NCBI RefSeq assembly: GCF_023149135.1
Contig: NZ_JAIWJX010000004.1
Location: 1-64,000 of the forward strand
From: Fictibacillus marinisediminis
GTDB taxonomy: Bacteria; Bacillota; Bacilli; Bacillales; Fictibacillaceae
Length of the DNA: 64,000 bases
Direction of reading: 5' to 3'
The notes under the pieces were generated by a model. That model had not been told where the DNA came from. It worked only from the letters and a program-made list of their open reading frames with translations, and did no database searches. A program made the translations under genes and the position numbers. Positions 54,582-63,925 of the stretch are shown piece after piece. Every line of letters starts with the position of its first letter. The first letter of the stretch is position 1.

Positions 54582-54980
54582 ATGGACTATCTTAGATTGC
54601 TGCCTCATGAGTATCCGCTGCGTCTAGTTGATAAGGTGGAACTTTATAGGAAAGGGGAGATATTGGTATCGAAATTTGATACCAATCGTCTTAATTGGTT
54701 ACCGAATCAAACCCCTATTCCCGAATCCATCCTTATGGAAGGAATGGCACAAAGCGCAGTCATATTTACACAATTGGAGACTCGCCCATTACAAAAAGAT
54801 GAATTTCCTGTATTAGGAGCAATCAATGCGACCATTCTATCTCGGGTCGAACCCGGTCAATTGATAACGTATAAAATTAAACCGCTTAGGCTGTTACAAG
54901 ATCAAGCGGTTATTGAAGGAAGTATCTTGGTGCATCAACAAACGGTTTTAAGAGGAACCCTAACCGTCGGTATCTCATAG
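54582..54980 (+). CDS. hotdog-fold dehydratase-like protein A (FabZ-like, keeps His and Glu)
   Basis: 132 residues. LLPHEYPLRLVDKV gives the FabZ catalytic His, and ILMEGMAQSAV the catalytic Glu. However the usual GHFPxxPxxPG loop is missing (NQTPIPESILMEG). The short length fits a single hotdog. Paired 12 bases upstream of a second hotdog gene with the opposite set of features, so a heterodimeric dehydratase is likely. It would form the trans or cis double bonds of a polyene. Confidence 0.8.
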   Translation: MDYLRLLPHEYPLRLVDKVELYRKGEILVSKFDTNRLNWLPNQTPIPESILMEGMAQSAVIFTQLETRPLQKDEFPVLGAINATILSRVEPGQLITYKIKPLRLLQDQAVIEGSILVHQQTVLRGTLTVGIS

Positions 54981-54991
54981 GAGAGTACAAA

Positions 54992-55387
54992 ATGAAATTA
55001 GGAGAACATTTTCCAAAGCCTTGGTGTTTGATTGATGAATTTTTTGGAATGAATACCTCGAATCGAATCGAGAGCAGTAAACTCATTAGTAACAGTGACT
55101 TTTTTCTTCTTGGTCATTTTAAAAATTATAGTGTCTATCCTGGTATTTTAATGATTGAAGGGATGAAACAGACATTAATACTTGCGGATAGACAACAATT
55201 GATTCAACTGAAGAGCTATTCTCTTCGGGATATCCAATCAAGGTTTCTCAAACCCCTGATACCAGGTAGTACCATCCGTTATTCCCTTGTCCGAGAGGAA
55301 AGGGATGGGCAGCTTTTTTTTAAAGGGACGGGTGAGGTCGACGGATCAATTGTCGTAAGGGTAAAACTGATTTATCAAAAGGAGTAA
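54992..55387 (+). CDS. hotdog-fold dehydratase-like protein B (FabZ-like, lacks catalytic His)
   Basis: 131 residues. LLGHFKNYSVYPGILMIEGMKQT keeps the GHF..PG loop and the Glu, but the N-terminal segment reads HFPKPWCLIDEF, so the FabZ His is replaced. This is the complement of protein A. Highly reducing type II PKS systems use two-part dehydratases, so the pair likely works together on ACP-bound beta-hydroxyacyl chains. Confidence 0.8.
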   Translation: MKLGEHFPKPWCLIDEFFGMNTSNRIESSKLISNSDFFLLGHFKNYSVYPGILMIEGMKQTLILADRQQLIQLKSYSLRDIQSRFLKPLIPGSTIRYSLVREERDGQLFFKGTGEVDGSIVVRVKLIYQKE

Positions 55388-55390
55388 CAT

Positions 55391-56188
55391 ATGGCGAATG
55401 AGAGATTCGTAGAACTTGAAAATCAAGGAAAGTTAGCTGGTATTCTACATATACCTGAAGGTCTCCAGTCTGCTTGTCCTTTGGTCATTTATTGTCCAGG
55501 GAAGAACGGAGAACGATACGAAGTACATCGTCTGGCCGTGAAGTTTGCGCGCCAGCTCGCAGAACAAGGAATAGCAACCCTTCGTTTTGATTATTACGGC
55601 ATGGGGCTTAGTGACGGGTTTTATCACGATATGACCACCACAACAAAGGTATCGAATATCGAAATGGCGTATCGGTATGCAAAAACACTTGAGTTTGTGG
55701 ATCAAAAAAAAGTGGCATACCTTGGTTTTAGCGATGGAGCAAGGATGGCGCTCATGGCTGCCAATCGTACGAACGTCACCAACCTTTTAATTTGGAGCCC
55801 GCTCTTTAATGAATATGGTGGGAATTATCCCAATGCTAAAAAGCCGCGATTCATCAGACATAAAACGCAACCAAATAAATTGGTAATGCCGTGGGCTGGT
55901 TTATGGAACAGCCTTGATTTTTATAAAGATCTTCAAGGGATGGATATCCTTCATGAATTAAACCAGTATGTAGGAAACTCTTTACTTGTTTTCGGTGGAA
56001 ACGACCCTTTGGTGGAGGAAGAAAAGGAATATCTTGATACCTCCAACATTCCTTTATATCAAAATGCTGATGTACATCGAACACATACCATTGCTGGTGC
56101 GGGTCACTTATTTACTTCAGAGTCATTAGAACATCAGTTAATGGGTGTATCCGGTGCTTGGTTACGAGAACATCTTATGCATCTATAG
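55391..56188 (+). CDS. alpha/beta hydrolase (serine) of the exosortase-linked type
   Basis: 265 residues. The nucleophile elbow GFSDGAR, with Ser in the GxSxG position, the acid in VFGGNDPLVEE and the His in IAGAGHLF are all present. CPGKNGERYEV near the start and RFDYYGMGLSDG are typical. Not secreted. It could be a thioesterase releasing the chain from ACP, or an esterase. A paralogue-like hydrolase follows 14 bases later. Confidence 0.8.
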   Translation: MANERFVELENQGKLAGILHIPEGLQSACPLVIYCPGKNGERYEVHRLAVKFARQLAEQGIATLRFDYYGMGLSDGFYHDMTTTTKVSNIEMAYRYAKTLEFVDQKKVAYLGFSDGARMALMAANRTNVTNLLIWSPLFNEYGGNYPNAKKPRFIRHKTQPNKLVMPWAGLWNSLDFYKDLQGMDILHELNQYVGNSLLVFGGNDPLVEEEKEYLDTSNIPLYQNADVHRTHTIAGAGHLFTSESLEHQLMGVSGAWLREHLMHL

Positions 56189-56202
56189 GGGGATGAAGGA
56201 GT

Positions 56203-57084
56203 TTGTGGAAACAACATACATTTGGTAAAAAGAGTGAGATCTACGGTGTGATTGAGTACGGTAGTAAAGAGTGTGATACATTGACTATTTCTTTTCCGGG
56301 GCTTGGTCAAGCTATGAGCGAAAAGAATTATCTATTTTCCAATCTTCGTAAAGTCTTGGGCCAAAGTGGACAAACCTGTGTTCAGTTTGATTATCGAGGG
56401 CATGGGGACAGTTTTGGAGAGCTGGGGGATTACTCCCTAAACTCAATGATCGAGGATGGACTAACTGTTATGCAAGATTGTTATAAGCAGTTCCGTCCCA
56501 AAACGATTTATCTCATTGGAAATGGAATTGGTTCTTTTGTTGCCAGCAGATTAAGCAAGTTGTGCTGGGAGTATTTTTCAATAAATGCAAAGGTGATTTG
56601 CATTTCTCCACCGTTATTTAAGTTTCCGAAAGCCTCAGAGTTATTTTCAAAGGTGTCTTTGGCGGTATTAGAGCAGAATGGAGCTATCGATTCTCAAGTA
56701 TTGATCCCTGGGTATGATTATTACACACTTAGTGATTTTGACAACGCTCAATATCAGTTTGTCACTTCATTAGGTGGGCACATGCTCTATTTACATGGAC
56801 AAAAATTATCATATGAACTGATACAGGAACTTAATGAGTTTGATTTGAAGGAGGAGCTACAAACCGTAAAGGATGTAACCATCCTTTTAGGTGAACACGA
56901 TAACGAGGGGTTGGAGCAAATACACAGCCTCCCGCATGCAAAAGTCGATACATTAGATCATGTGAAATATTTTTATCAACATCCTGCAGCGATGGACCAA
57001 CTGATTGAAAAGGTTACCAAGCTGGTTAAACAAAAAGCTCCTAGTTTCATTTCAAATCGAGTCATGGATCAGGGTGAAAAGTGA
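56203..57084 (+). CDS. alpha/beta-hydrolase fold protein lacking the nucleophile
   Basis: 293 residues from TTG 56203 with AAGGAG only one base upstream, so the start is not certain. It shares QFDYRGHGDSFGELGDYS with its neighbour. The elbow reads YLIGNGIGSF, so the GxSxG Ser is replaced by Gly, and the late His region is DHVKYFYQHPAA. It probably does not hydrolyse. It may hold the chain or partner the preceding hydrolase as a heterodimer. Confidence 0.75.
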   Translation: MWKQHTFGKKSEIYGVIEYGSKECDTLTISFPGLGQAMSEKNYLFSNLRKVLGQSGQTCVQFDYRGHGDSFGELGDYSLNSMIEDGLTVMQDCYKQFRPKTIYLIGNGIGSFVASRLSKLCWEYFSINAKVICISPPLFKFPKASELFSKVSLAVLEQNGAIDSQVLIPGYDYYTLSDFDNAQYQFVTSLGGHMLYLHGQKLSYELIQELNEFDLKEELQTVKDVTILLGEHDNEGLEQIHSLPHAKVDTLDHVKYFYQHPAAMDQLIEKVTKLVKQKAPSFISNRVMDQGEK

Positions 57085-58022
57085 TGGGATTAACAGTTAA
57101 CGAACTTTCAATGTTTGATTTGAATTATCTGGATTGCAGCAAGGTTCAGTATGTTAGTTATTTAAAGCACAAGGGTTTCCATGTCGAGGCTTTATATTAT
57201 AGCTGTTTAGATACGTCAGATGAAATATATGAACAAATCATTAATCAAAAGAAATCAAGGTGGCACTTTGATGAGTTAGGGTTTCAACAAGAGGATTGGC
57301 CATTGATCGGTGTGAAGAAGAGGAACGTCCATGCCGAATCATTAGATCCATTACGATATGGGATCAGTCGTCTCATCGAGAAAGGGGAAGTGGTGTTTTT
57401 ATCGGTAGAAGTGTTCCACGTTCCCCACCGTCACCGAAGCTACCAGAAAGAAAGATCTCCCCATTCTTTAATGATAAATGGTATGGCACCGGATGGAGAT
57501 TTTAATATTTTAGATGAAGCGGCTCCTATATTCTCACATTTTAAGTACCCTTGGTCGTTGGTGGATCAATGCTTTAGTGAAGGAACTGGATTTCGTAACA
57601 TTACATTTTTTGAGGAGATTGAAAAAAGATCGACCAAAGACATTCAAAAAGAAGCCAAACATTTGTTCAACCAACATTTGGACACGTTTGAGGATTCCCA
57701 CAGACTCCATAACCATCTATTTGAATTCTTGGTTTCAAAAGAGGAAGTTGATTTTATAGATACTTTACAACAATTAAGTGCCGCCTATACACTTCTTTCT
57801 GGTTCTAGAGAGATGTTTTCAAAGTTTGCGAAGTTTATTGATATGGACAAAGTGATTGTGGAAACAGCCGTAGCATCTTCGGATGCCTCGAACCAAATCC
57901 GAAATACCTTAAATAAAGCCATCCTTCGTAGAAGACTAAAAAATGAAATGCTTTCGGAAAAGGTACGAGAACTTGTTCAGATTGAACAGCATTTAGTTTC
58001 TCTACTGAAAGCAGGGAGGTGA
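57084..58022 (+). CDS. BtrH-like acyltransferase (Cys-containing), copy 1
   Basis: 312 residues from ATG 57084, with AGGGTGA 6 bases before it; GTG 57081 is close to that site. The N-terminal fold resembles BtrH of butirosin biosynthesis: LDCSKVQYVSYLKHKGFH with Cys at the start of a helix, then VVFLSVEVFHVPHR and SPHSLMINGMAPDGDFNILD carrying a His. BtrH moves an acyl group from a carrier protein to an amine. The C-terminal 100 residues are helical. It may transfer a carrier-bound amino acid or acyl group here. The aa:carrier ligase at 17381 fits such chemistry. Confidence 0.6.
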   Translation: MGLTVNELSMFDLNYLDCSKVQYVSYLKHKGFHVEALYYSCLDTSDEIYEQIINQKKSRWHFDELGFQQEDWPLIGVKKRNVHAESLDPLRYGISRLIEKGEVVFLSVEVFHVPHRHRSYQKERSPHSLMINGMAPDGDFNILDEAAPIFSHFKYPWSLVDQCFSEGTGFRNITFFEEIEKRSTKDIQKEAKHLFNQHLDTFEDSHRLHNHLFEFLVSKEEVDFIDTLQQLSAAYTLLSGSREMFSKFAKFIDMDKVIVETAVASSDASNQIRNTLNKAILRRRLKNEMLSEKVRELVQIEQHLVSLLKAGR

Positions 58023-58028
58023 GTTCGA

Positions 58029-59162
58029 TTGTTGTCAACACAAGAATTATCTTTCATTGCGAAAAGAGTGGTGCATCATTCCCTTGAGATCCAAAAAGGT
58101 GAAAAGGTTCTGATTGATGTAGAAGGGGATGCTGAGGAGTTTAGCAATCAATTAATCAAAGAAGTTTATCATGCAGGAGCTTCTCCCTATTTAAAGAGTA
58201 CTCGCATTTCAAACTTGAAAAAACTCATTATCGGTGCAACTAAGGAGAGTCTCACACTTTGGTTACATCAGGAACAATATAGAGCAGAGGGTATGGATGC
58301 CTATATCGGTTTAAAGGCAGAAGAAAATATTTATGAATTTAATGATCTCCCTAGAGATCAACACCAGCTTTACCAAAAATATTTCTCACAGAAATTACAA
58401 TTGGACTATCTAGGGAAAAACAAATGGATTTTGATGCGCTATCCCACAAAAGGGATGGCTCAGCTTGCGAAACTGGGATCCGAAGAGCTTAAAGCAATCT
58501 TTTACAAATCATGTGCAATGGATTACAAAAAGCTCTCAGAAGACGTTAAACCGTTGGAGACAAGGTTAAGTAAAACTAAAACAGTAATGATCTCCTCACC
58601 TGGTACTGATTTGACGTTTTCCATCCAGCACATCGACTCATTCATGTGTGATGGGAGATACAATTTACCAGACGGCGAGATTTTTACAGCCCCAATCCGG
58701 GACTCGGTTAATGGTACGATCCACTTCAATTGCCCAACCTATTTTCAAGGCCATGTCATTGAGGATGTAAGGTTCGAATTTGTAGATGGAAAAATCGTTT
58801 CGTATGACGGAAATGACCGAGACCTACTAAAGAGTATTTTAGAAACAGATGACGGTGCTTCTTATATTGGAGAATTTGGTATCGGACTCAATCCCTTTAT
58901 CACTAAACCGATGAATAATATTTTGTTTGATGAAAAAATGAGTGGAAGCATCCATCTTGCGATTGGTCAAGCCTTTCCTATGGCGGATAATGGCAACGAA
59001 TCAGCTATCCACCTAGACTTTGTTTTGAATCAACAATCTTCCTATGGAGGAGGATCCTTGTATTTCGACGAGGAGCTTATAAGGAAGGACGGCCTGTTCG
59101 TGCCGAAAGATCTAGAAAATTTGAATGGAGTAGAATATCAGAACGGTAGGCTGAGAGTTTAA
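58029..59162 (+). CDS. M29-family aminopeptidase
   Basis: 377 residues from TTG 58029 (or 58032), with GGGAGGTGAG upstream. M29 features are visible: GTDLTFSIQHIDSFMCDGRYNLPDGEIFTAPIRDSVNGTIHF, GEFGIGLNPF, GSIHLAIGQAFP and the metal-binding HLD in SAIHLDFVLN. The enzyme removes N-terminal residues from peptides. It may trim an aminoacyl cap from the product, as in prodrug-type protection, together with the two gluzincins. Not secreted. Confidence 0.85.
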   Translation: MLSTQELSFIAKRVVHHSLEIQKGEKVLIDVEGDAEEFSNQLIKEVYHAGASPYLKSTRISNLKKLIIGATKESLTLWLHQEQYRAEGMDAYIGLKAEENIYEFNDLPRDQHQLYQKYFSQKLQLDYLGKNKWILMRYPTKGMAQLAKLGSEELKAIFYKSCAMDYKKLSEDVKPLETRLSKTKTVMISSPGTDLTFSIQHIDSFMCDGRYNLPDGEIFTAPIRDSVNGTIHFNCPTYFQGHVIEDVRFEFVDGKIVSYDGNDRDLLKSILETDDGASYIGEFGIGLNPFITKPMNNILFDEKMSGSIHLAIGQAFPMADNGNESAIHLDFVLNQQSSYGGGSLYFDEELIRKDGLFVPKDLENLNGVEYQNGRLRV

Positions 59163-59232
59163 GAGGAAACATTCATTGGTTTTTAACCGTAATATCGTTT
59201 TGAGAGACATTCAGCAGTTGATATCACTTATG

Positions 59233-59253
59233 TCATACAAAAACAGTGTATGA
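59233..59253. repeat. perfect 7-base inverted repeat before the BtrH-like copy 2
   Basis: TCATACA AAAACAG TGTATGA, 28 bases upstream of the next start codon, in a 117-base gap. It could be an operator or leader hairpin. No T-run follows. Confidence 0.3.
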
Positions 59254-59281
59254 AAATTAAGTTTGTAGAGGGAGAGGTTAA

Positions 59282-60262
59282 ATGGGAATCTTTTTAGAAT
59301 TAAATGATCCTGTCATCACATCCAAAAGTGATCATGCTTTCACTTTGTCCATGTTGCATGATACACATGCACAGAATTGGTTTCTATCAAGCAGCTTGCA
59401 GCTGGTCGGTAATACAAAGAGCCAGTTGCTAGATTTTTTTCAGTTCCACAATTTGAACAAGCTTACCACCCCTTTCTTCAATGTACAGGGAATTCAGTTT
59501 CCTTCGACTTCAAACATCGACAAAATCATCATTGATGCGCTTAAAAACAAGAGTTATGTACGATTATATCTGGATCAATATTATCTCCAATACCAAAACC
59601 TTTATTTCCGTTCATATAAGACCAACGATACGCTTATCTATGGGTATGATGATGACACAAAATTGTTTCATTACTTGGCAGTCAATAAGAATGGTTTGTT
59701 TGAGAAAAAGACAATTACGTCCTTCCATCTTACAACGGCTTTGGCTTTCGCAAATCCGACAGAAGCCGAAAGAAAAAAAGTCTATTTCTATCAACTCGCT
59801 CAATCTCCTCCTGAAGAAAAAACTGCTATTCAACAGCAGATCATTTCCTATTTGAATGATTACGTGAACTCCTATGATTCATTTAAACACTTTGAAGCGG
59901 ATAGAGATGATTCTCTTGTATTCGGTATGGACATCTATCAACTGCTACTCGATCACTTGAATTCCGTCAAACAGGTCGAAAGGGAGCTAGCAATTACAAA
60001 TTTCCAATTATTATCTGAACATAAATTGGTTCTCTTAAAAATGGTTCGTTTATTAGCGTCAATGACGAACGTACCACGTGGTGTACTCCCAGTCCTAGAG
60101 CAACTACATCAAAAAGCAGCGGTTTTAAAGAATTCCGTTTTAAGATACATGTGGATGAAGGAAGAGAAAGCCTTTTTGAAATTAAACACTAAATTACATG
60201 AGATCAAAGACATGGAGAAAGCAGCCCTAGTGGGCCTGTTGGACTCAGTTAGGATGAGTTGA
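59282..60262 (+). CDS. BtrH-like protein without catalytic Cys/His, copy 2
   Basis: 326 residues, with GGGAGAGG upstream. It shares the fold hints of copy 1: NKSYVRLYLDQYYLQYQN, TNDTLIYGYDDDTKLF. The Cys expected near the start is absent (THAQNWFLSSSLQL), and the late His is absent (KTNDTLIYGY). So it is either a non-catalytic partner or has a new role. The C-terminal half is helical. It overlaps the ABC gene. Assignment to this fold is weaker than for copy 1. Confidence 0.45.
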   Translation: MGIFLELNDPVITSKSDHAFTLSMLHDTHAQNWFLSSSLQLVGNTKSQLLDFFQFHNLNKLTTPFFNVQGIQFPSTSNIDKIIIDALKNKSYVRLYLDQYYLQYQNLYFRSYKTNDTLIYGYDDDTKLFHYLAVNKNGLFEKKTITSFHLTTALAFANPTEAERKKVYFYQLAQSPPEEKTAIQQQIISYLNDYVNSYDSFKHFEADRDDSLVFGMDIYQLLLDHLNSVKQVERELAITNFQLLSEHKLVLLKMVRLLASMTNVPRGVLPVLEQLHQKAAVLKNSVLRYMWMKEEKAFLKLNTKLHEIKDMEKAALVGLLDSVRMS

Positions 60263-62010
60263 TGGAACTTATAAAGATTTATAAGCATTACTTAACCAAA
60301 AGAACCCTCTTGTACAGTTTGGCCTTTGTTTTTCTTCTCGCATCGGAAATTCTAAATGTCATTCCTCCCAAAATTATTGGAAACCTCATTGATGAAATCG
60401 AAAAGCATCATCTCACCCGTCAAGGCCTTTTTCAAGGTGTACTTCCTCTCTTTGGCATTGCTCTGCTGCATTATATTGTGATCTATATTTGGTCTTCTAG
60501 CTTATTTGGGGGAGAGTTCTTTATCCAGAAAGTATTACGGCAAAGCCTTTTTTCTCGTACACTGAACTATCTACCGTTAAAAAACAAGCGTTCAGGGAAT
60601 ACCATGACACTCATGAACACAGATATTTCCAATATCGGAGTGGCGTATGGTTTTGGAATTTTAAGTTTTATGAGTACGGTGATTGGTTTTGGGGTTGTTC
60701 TTTTTACAATGAGTACGTTTGTTAGTTGGAAGTTAACACTTGCCTCCCTTGTTCCAATGCCATTCATCATATATTTTGTCAAGAAACTTGGGGAGATGAC
60801 TCACAGGAAAACGGTTGATTTTCAGTCAAAGGAAAGTGCATTAAACGCTGATTTATCTGTTTTTCTTGAAGGGATCCGACTGATCAGGATTTATAGTCTT
60901 GAGCACGTATATAAAAAGAAAATTAATGACGCTAACCGAAGATGGAAAGAGGCAGGTATTGACTTTAATAAAACAGCAAAGCTGTATCAGCCCATGGTCA
61001 CAACGCTTCTTCGGACTAGCTATGCCATTGCCATTGGATATGGGGCTTATTTGATCTCGGTAGATGAATTGACAATCGGTCAACTTATTGCCTTTACGAT
61101 GTATATCAATCTTTTAAATTGGCCCGTGACAGCATTTGGTGACTTCATTAATCTTTTTCAACAAGGAAATGCCAGTGCCTCTCGCTTTAATCGAGAACTG
61201 TCCTCTCCACCAAGAAAAAAACAAGATCAAAAGATGAAGTCAGTTGATTCCATTAGTTTCGAAAAATTCAATTTGAAAATTGACGGAATAACCAGGTTGG
61301 AAAACATTGATCTATATGTAAACAAAGGCGAAACCATTGCAGTTGTGGGGAAGACAGGCAGTGGGAAATCATCATTATTACAGTACATCGCTGGCGAACT
61401 AAAAGGCGGGGAAGGAAAATCCTTGTTATCGAACGTTGCTGTCGAAACTCTTTCCCAAAAGGAATTGTCCGCCGTTGTCTCCTATTGTCCTCAACACCCG
61501 GCTAATCTTTCAAAGAACATTTTACAAAATGTAAAGTTGGGAAATCCTGAGGCAACTGAAGAGCAAGTATCTGAGGTCTTATCTATTTCAGCTCTTGATG
61601 AAGAACTTAAGAAGTCCAACCTTTCAGTGGAGTCTGTTATTGGCGGTAATGGAAAAAACCTCTCTGGTGGTCAGCATCAAAAACTATCCCTCGCTCGAGC
61701 TATTTTGAAAGAATGCGACCTTCTTTTACTTGATGATGTTTTTTCCTCAATGGATGCTGAAAATTCTTTAAGGATCTTTACCAATCTCATGAATGCGAGA
61801 AAGGGAACAACGATCATCTTTGCTACAAATAACTTGGAACAGGCTTCTGTTGCAGATCGAATTGTTGTTTTGATGGACGGAAAGATAGTTGAAAGTGGAA
61901 GCCATCAGAGCCTAATGGAGGCAGAGAAGTGGTATGCAAAACAGTACAGCAAATCCAAACAGTTAACCATATTGAACTTGGAAGAGGGAAGGGAAAACCA
62001 ACATGATTGA
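60262..62010 (+). CDS. ABC exporter half, degenerate catalytic Glu
   Basis: 582 residues from ATG 60262, with AGGA 7 bases upstream; TTG 60259 is next to it. Six-helix membrane domain (1-300) then ATPase: Walker A VGKTGSGKSS near 361-370, signature LSGGQHQK, Walker B LLLLDDVFSS where the catalytic Glu is Asp. The partner at 62203 has the opposite set, as in heterodimeric exporters. It overlaps the BtrH-like gene. Likely exports the product. Confidence 0.9.
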   Translation: MELIKIYKHYLTKRTLLYSLAFVFLLASEILNVIPPKIIGNLIDEIEKHHLTRQGLFQGVLPLFGIALLHYIVIYIWSSSLFGGEFFIQKVLRQSLFSRTLNYLPLKNKRSGNTMTLMNTDISNIGVAYGFGILSFMSTVIGFGVVLFTMSTFVSWKLTLASLVPMPFIIYFVKKLGEMTHRKTVDFQSKESALNADLSVFLEGIRLIRIYSLEHVYKKKINDANRRWKEAGIDFNKTAKLYQPMVTTLLRTSYAIAIGYGAYLISVDELTIGQLIAFTMYINLLNWPVTAFGDFINLFQQGNASASRFNRELSSPPRKKQDQKMKSVDSISFEKFNLKIDGITRLENIDLYVNKGETIAVVGKTGSGKSSLLQYIAGELKGGEGKSLLSNVAVETLSQKELSAVVSYCPQHPANLSKNILQNVKLGNPEATEEQVSEVLSISALDEELKKSNLSVESVIGGNGKNLSGGQHQKLSLARAILKECDLLLLDDVFSSMDAENSLRIFTNLMNARKGTTIIFATNNLEQASVADRIVVLMDGKIVESGSHQSLMEAEKWYAKQYSKSKQLTILNLEEGRENQHD

Positions 62011-62182
62011 ATACTTCAAATTTAAAGATGGAATTCGTATAGTTACTAAAATTGAACATGATTCTACAGTTCGTTTAAAAGCAAGGCAGGAGAGATTAGA
62101 GAAACAAGGTATTACTGATGATTCAGCAGTAATCACACAAAGTCTTATTGAATGGGAATCTGCTGTAAATGTTCAGAAATAA
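62003..62182 (+). CDS. small protein of unknown function, 59 aa
   Basis: 59 residues from ATG 62003, overlapping the end of the ABC gene. Charged and helical (LKARQERLEKQG), no motif. Ribosome site GGGAAGGGAAAACC is moderate. It lies exactly between the two transporter halves and is the right size for a coupled peptide, but it could be a chance frame. Confidence 0.4.
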   Translation: MIEYFKFKDGIRIVTKIEHDSTVRLKARQERLEKQGITDDSAVITQSLIEWESAVNVQK

Positions 62183-62202
62183 CACCTTGAAGGGAGGGTA
62201 AC

Positions 62203-63924
62203 ATGAAAGACAAGACACTTAACCGGTTGCTCCATTACATCCTTTTATATAAACAACCCTTTCTTATTAGTAATGGGTTGTTAATTCTTGCAGTGGGCGC
62301 TGATTTGTTCGTTCCATATATGGTAAAAGTTCTATTGGATGGGTTTACCACTCTTGGATTTAATCCGGAATTGTTTATGAGAATCGTCATCTTTTTGCTT
62401 TTGATCACAGGCTCGGGGATCCTTAATTACGGTCATGATTATTTCTTTTCAAACTACATCTTTCATGTGGTTGAAAAAATAAGAAATGATTTTATTCACT
62501 TCTTGGATAGGCTTCCAAAATCATTCTACGACAAGAGCCCTACAGGCGACCTTATAAATAAGACTATGAATGAAATAAAGAACATTAAAGATTTGTATCA
62601 TAACTTCCTTGGCGGGTTTGTTGTTAGTGTTCTTCAATTACTCGGCATTTACAGTGTATTGTTTTTCATAAATCCTTTTTTTGCATCAATGGCACTATCG
62701 GTTCCGATTGTTTTTTTGGTGCTTAATTATCTTATTAATGCACCCGTCAATCATTATGTAAAAACAATTCAATCTCAATTGAACCAATTGAATGTAATGA
62801 TGGTTGATATGCTTAAAAACCTTTCGATCATCCGATTGAATTCCGCTGAAAAACATCTTGAAAAAGAATACTCACAAACCAACAACCATGTTTACCAAAA
62901 CATGCTTAAAAGGATGCATATTTTACATCTGACGGATGTTAACTTTAACGGTTTATTTCAAGGAGTTTTGATTGCTGGAGTTTTACTGTTTTTTGGCGGA
63001 AAGATTCTCGATGGACAGTACACAGTTGGCGTGGTCTATCTCTTAATTGATTATTCTAGGCGTATTTTTAATATTTTTAGAGGGATCAACTCACAATGGG
63101 TCCAGTCATTAACGTCCTTAGAATCTGCTAGACGTGTTTTTTCAGTATATGAAAACAATGAAGTTGAATATGAGGTTCCAATGTCTCAAAAAAGGGATTT
63201 CAAGGGGGACATACAATTTCGAAATGCTAGCTTTAGCTACGAGGGGCGTCCGGTCATTCAGCAATTCAACCTATCTATTGAGCGTGGTAAGACATTAGCC
63301 ATTGTTGGAAAAACAGGAACAGGAAAAAGTACGTTGATCAATCTATTATTAGGGTTTTACCCTCTAGATGAGGGAGAGATCTTGATTGATCAATCCAATA
63401 TCGATGATGTGAACAAAAGGGTCTTGAGAAGCCAAATTGCTTATGTGGACCAACATAGCTACGAATTTGAAATCGAGTATTTAAATGAGTTAACGAGCGA
63501 ACAATTAGATCAGTTGCAAGGAATTGTCTCCAACTTAGGGTTTGTAAGCCTTGCTGAAACTATCGGAGGGCATCGAGTACAAGAGGTCCATGGCTTATCC
63601 ATCGGAGAAAAACAACTTCTCACCATCGCTTTGGCTTTGCTCAAAGATGTAAATATTATCATTTTAGATGAAGCGACATCAAGTCAGGATCTGGAAACCG
63701 AAAAGAAAATAGTCGACCTCTTTACTAACCATTTCCATAACAAGACTGTTATCATGGTGACGCATCGGTTAGCAACGATAAAAGAAGCAGATAAAATCAT
63801 CGTTTTAAACAATGGACAAATCCGCGAGATGGGAACCTATTCAGAATTGATGGAGAAACAAGGGGATTTTTTCCACCTTTCTACAATACAAGCGAAGAAA
63901 CTAGAATTAGATAAGGAGGCATAG
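62203..63924 (+). CDS. ABC exporter half with intact catalytic Glu
   Basis: 573 residues, with GAAGGGAGG upstream. Membrane domain 1-310, then Walker A VGKTGTGKST, an altered signature LSIGEKQ (LSGGQ in the partner), Walker B IIILDEATSS, and H-loop VTHR. Together with the preceding half it makes one canonical and one degenerate ATP site, as in BmrCD-type heterodimers. Export or self-protection is the likely role. Confidence 0.9.
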   Translation: MKDKTLNRLLHYILLYKQPFLISNGLLILAVGADLFVPYMVKVLLDGFTTLGFNPELFMRIVIFLLLITGSGILNYGHDYFFSNYIFHVVEKIRNDFIHFLDRLPKSFYDKSPTGDLINKTMNEIKNIKDLYHNFLGGFVVSVLQLLGIYSVLFFINPFFASMALSVPIVFLVLNYLINAPVNHYVKTIQSQLNQLNVMMVDMLKNLSIIRLNSAEKHLEKEYSQTNNHVYQNMLKRMHILHLTDVNFNGLFQGVLIAGVLLFFGGKILDGQYTVGVVYLLIDYSRRIFNIFRGINSQWVQSLTSLESARRVFSVYENNEVEYEVPMSQKRDFKGDIQFRNASFSYEGRPVIQQFNLSIERGKTLAIVGKTGTGKSTLINLLLGFYPLDEGEILIDQSNIDDVNKRVLRSQIAYVDQHSYEFEIEYLNELTSEQLDQLQGIVSNLGFVSLAETIGGHRVQEVHGLSIGEKQLLTIALALLKDVNIIILDEATSSQDLETEKKIVDLFTNHFHNKTVIMVTHRLATIKEADKIIVLNNGQIREMGTYSELMEKQGDFFHLSTIQAKKLELDKEA

Positions 63925-63925
63925 G

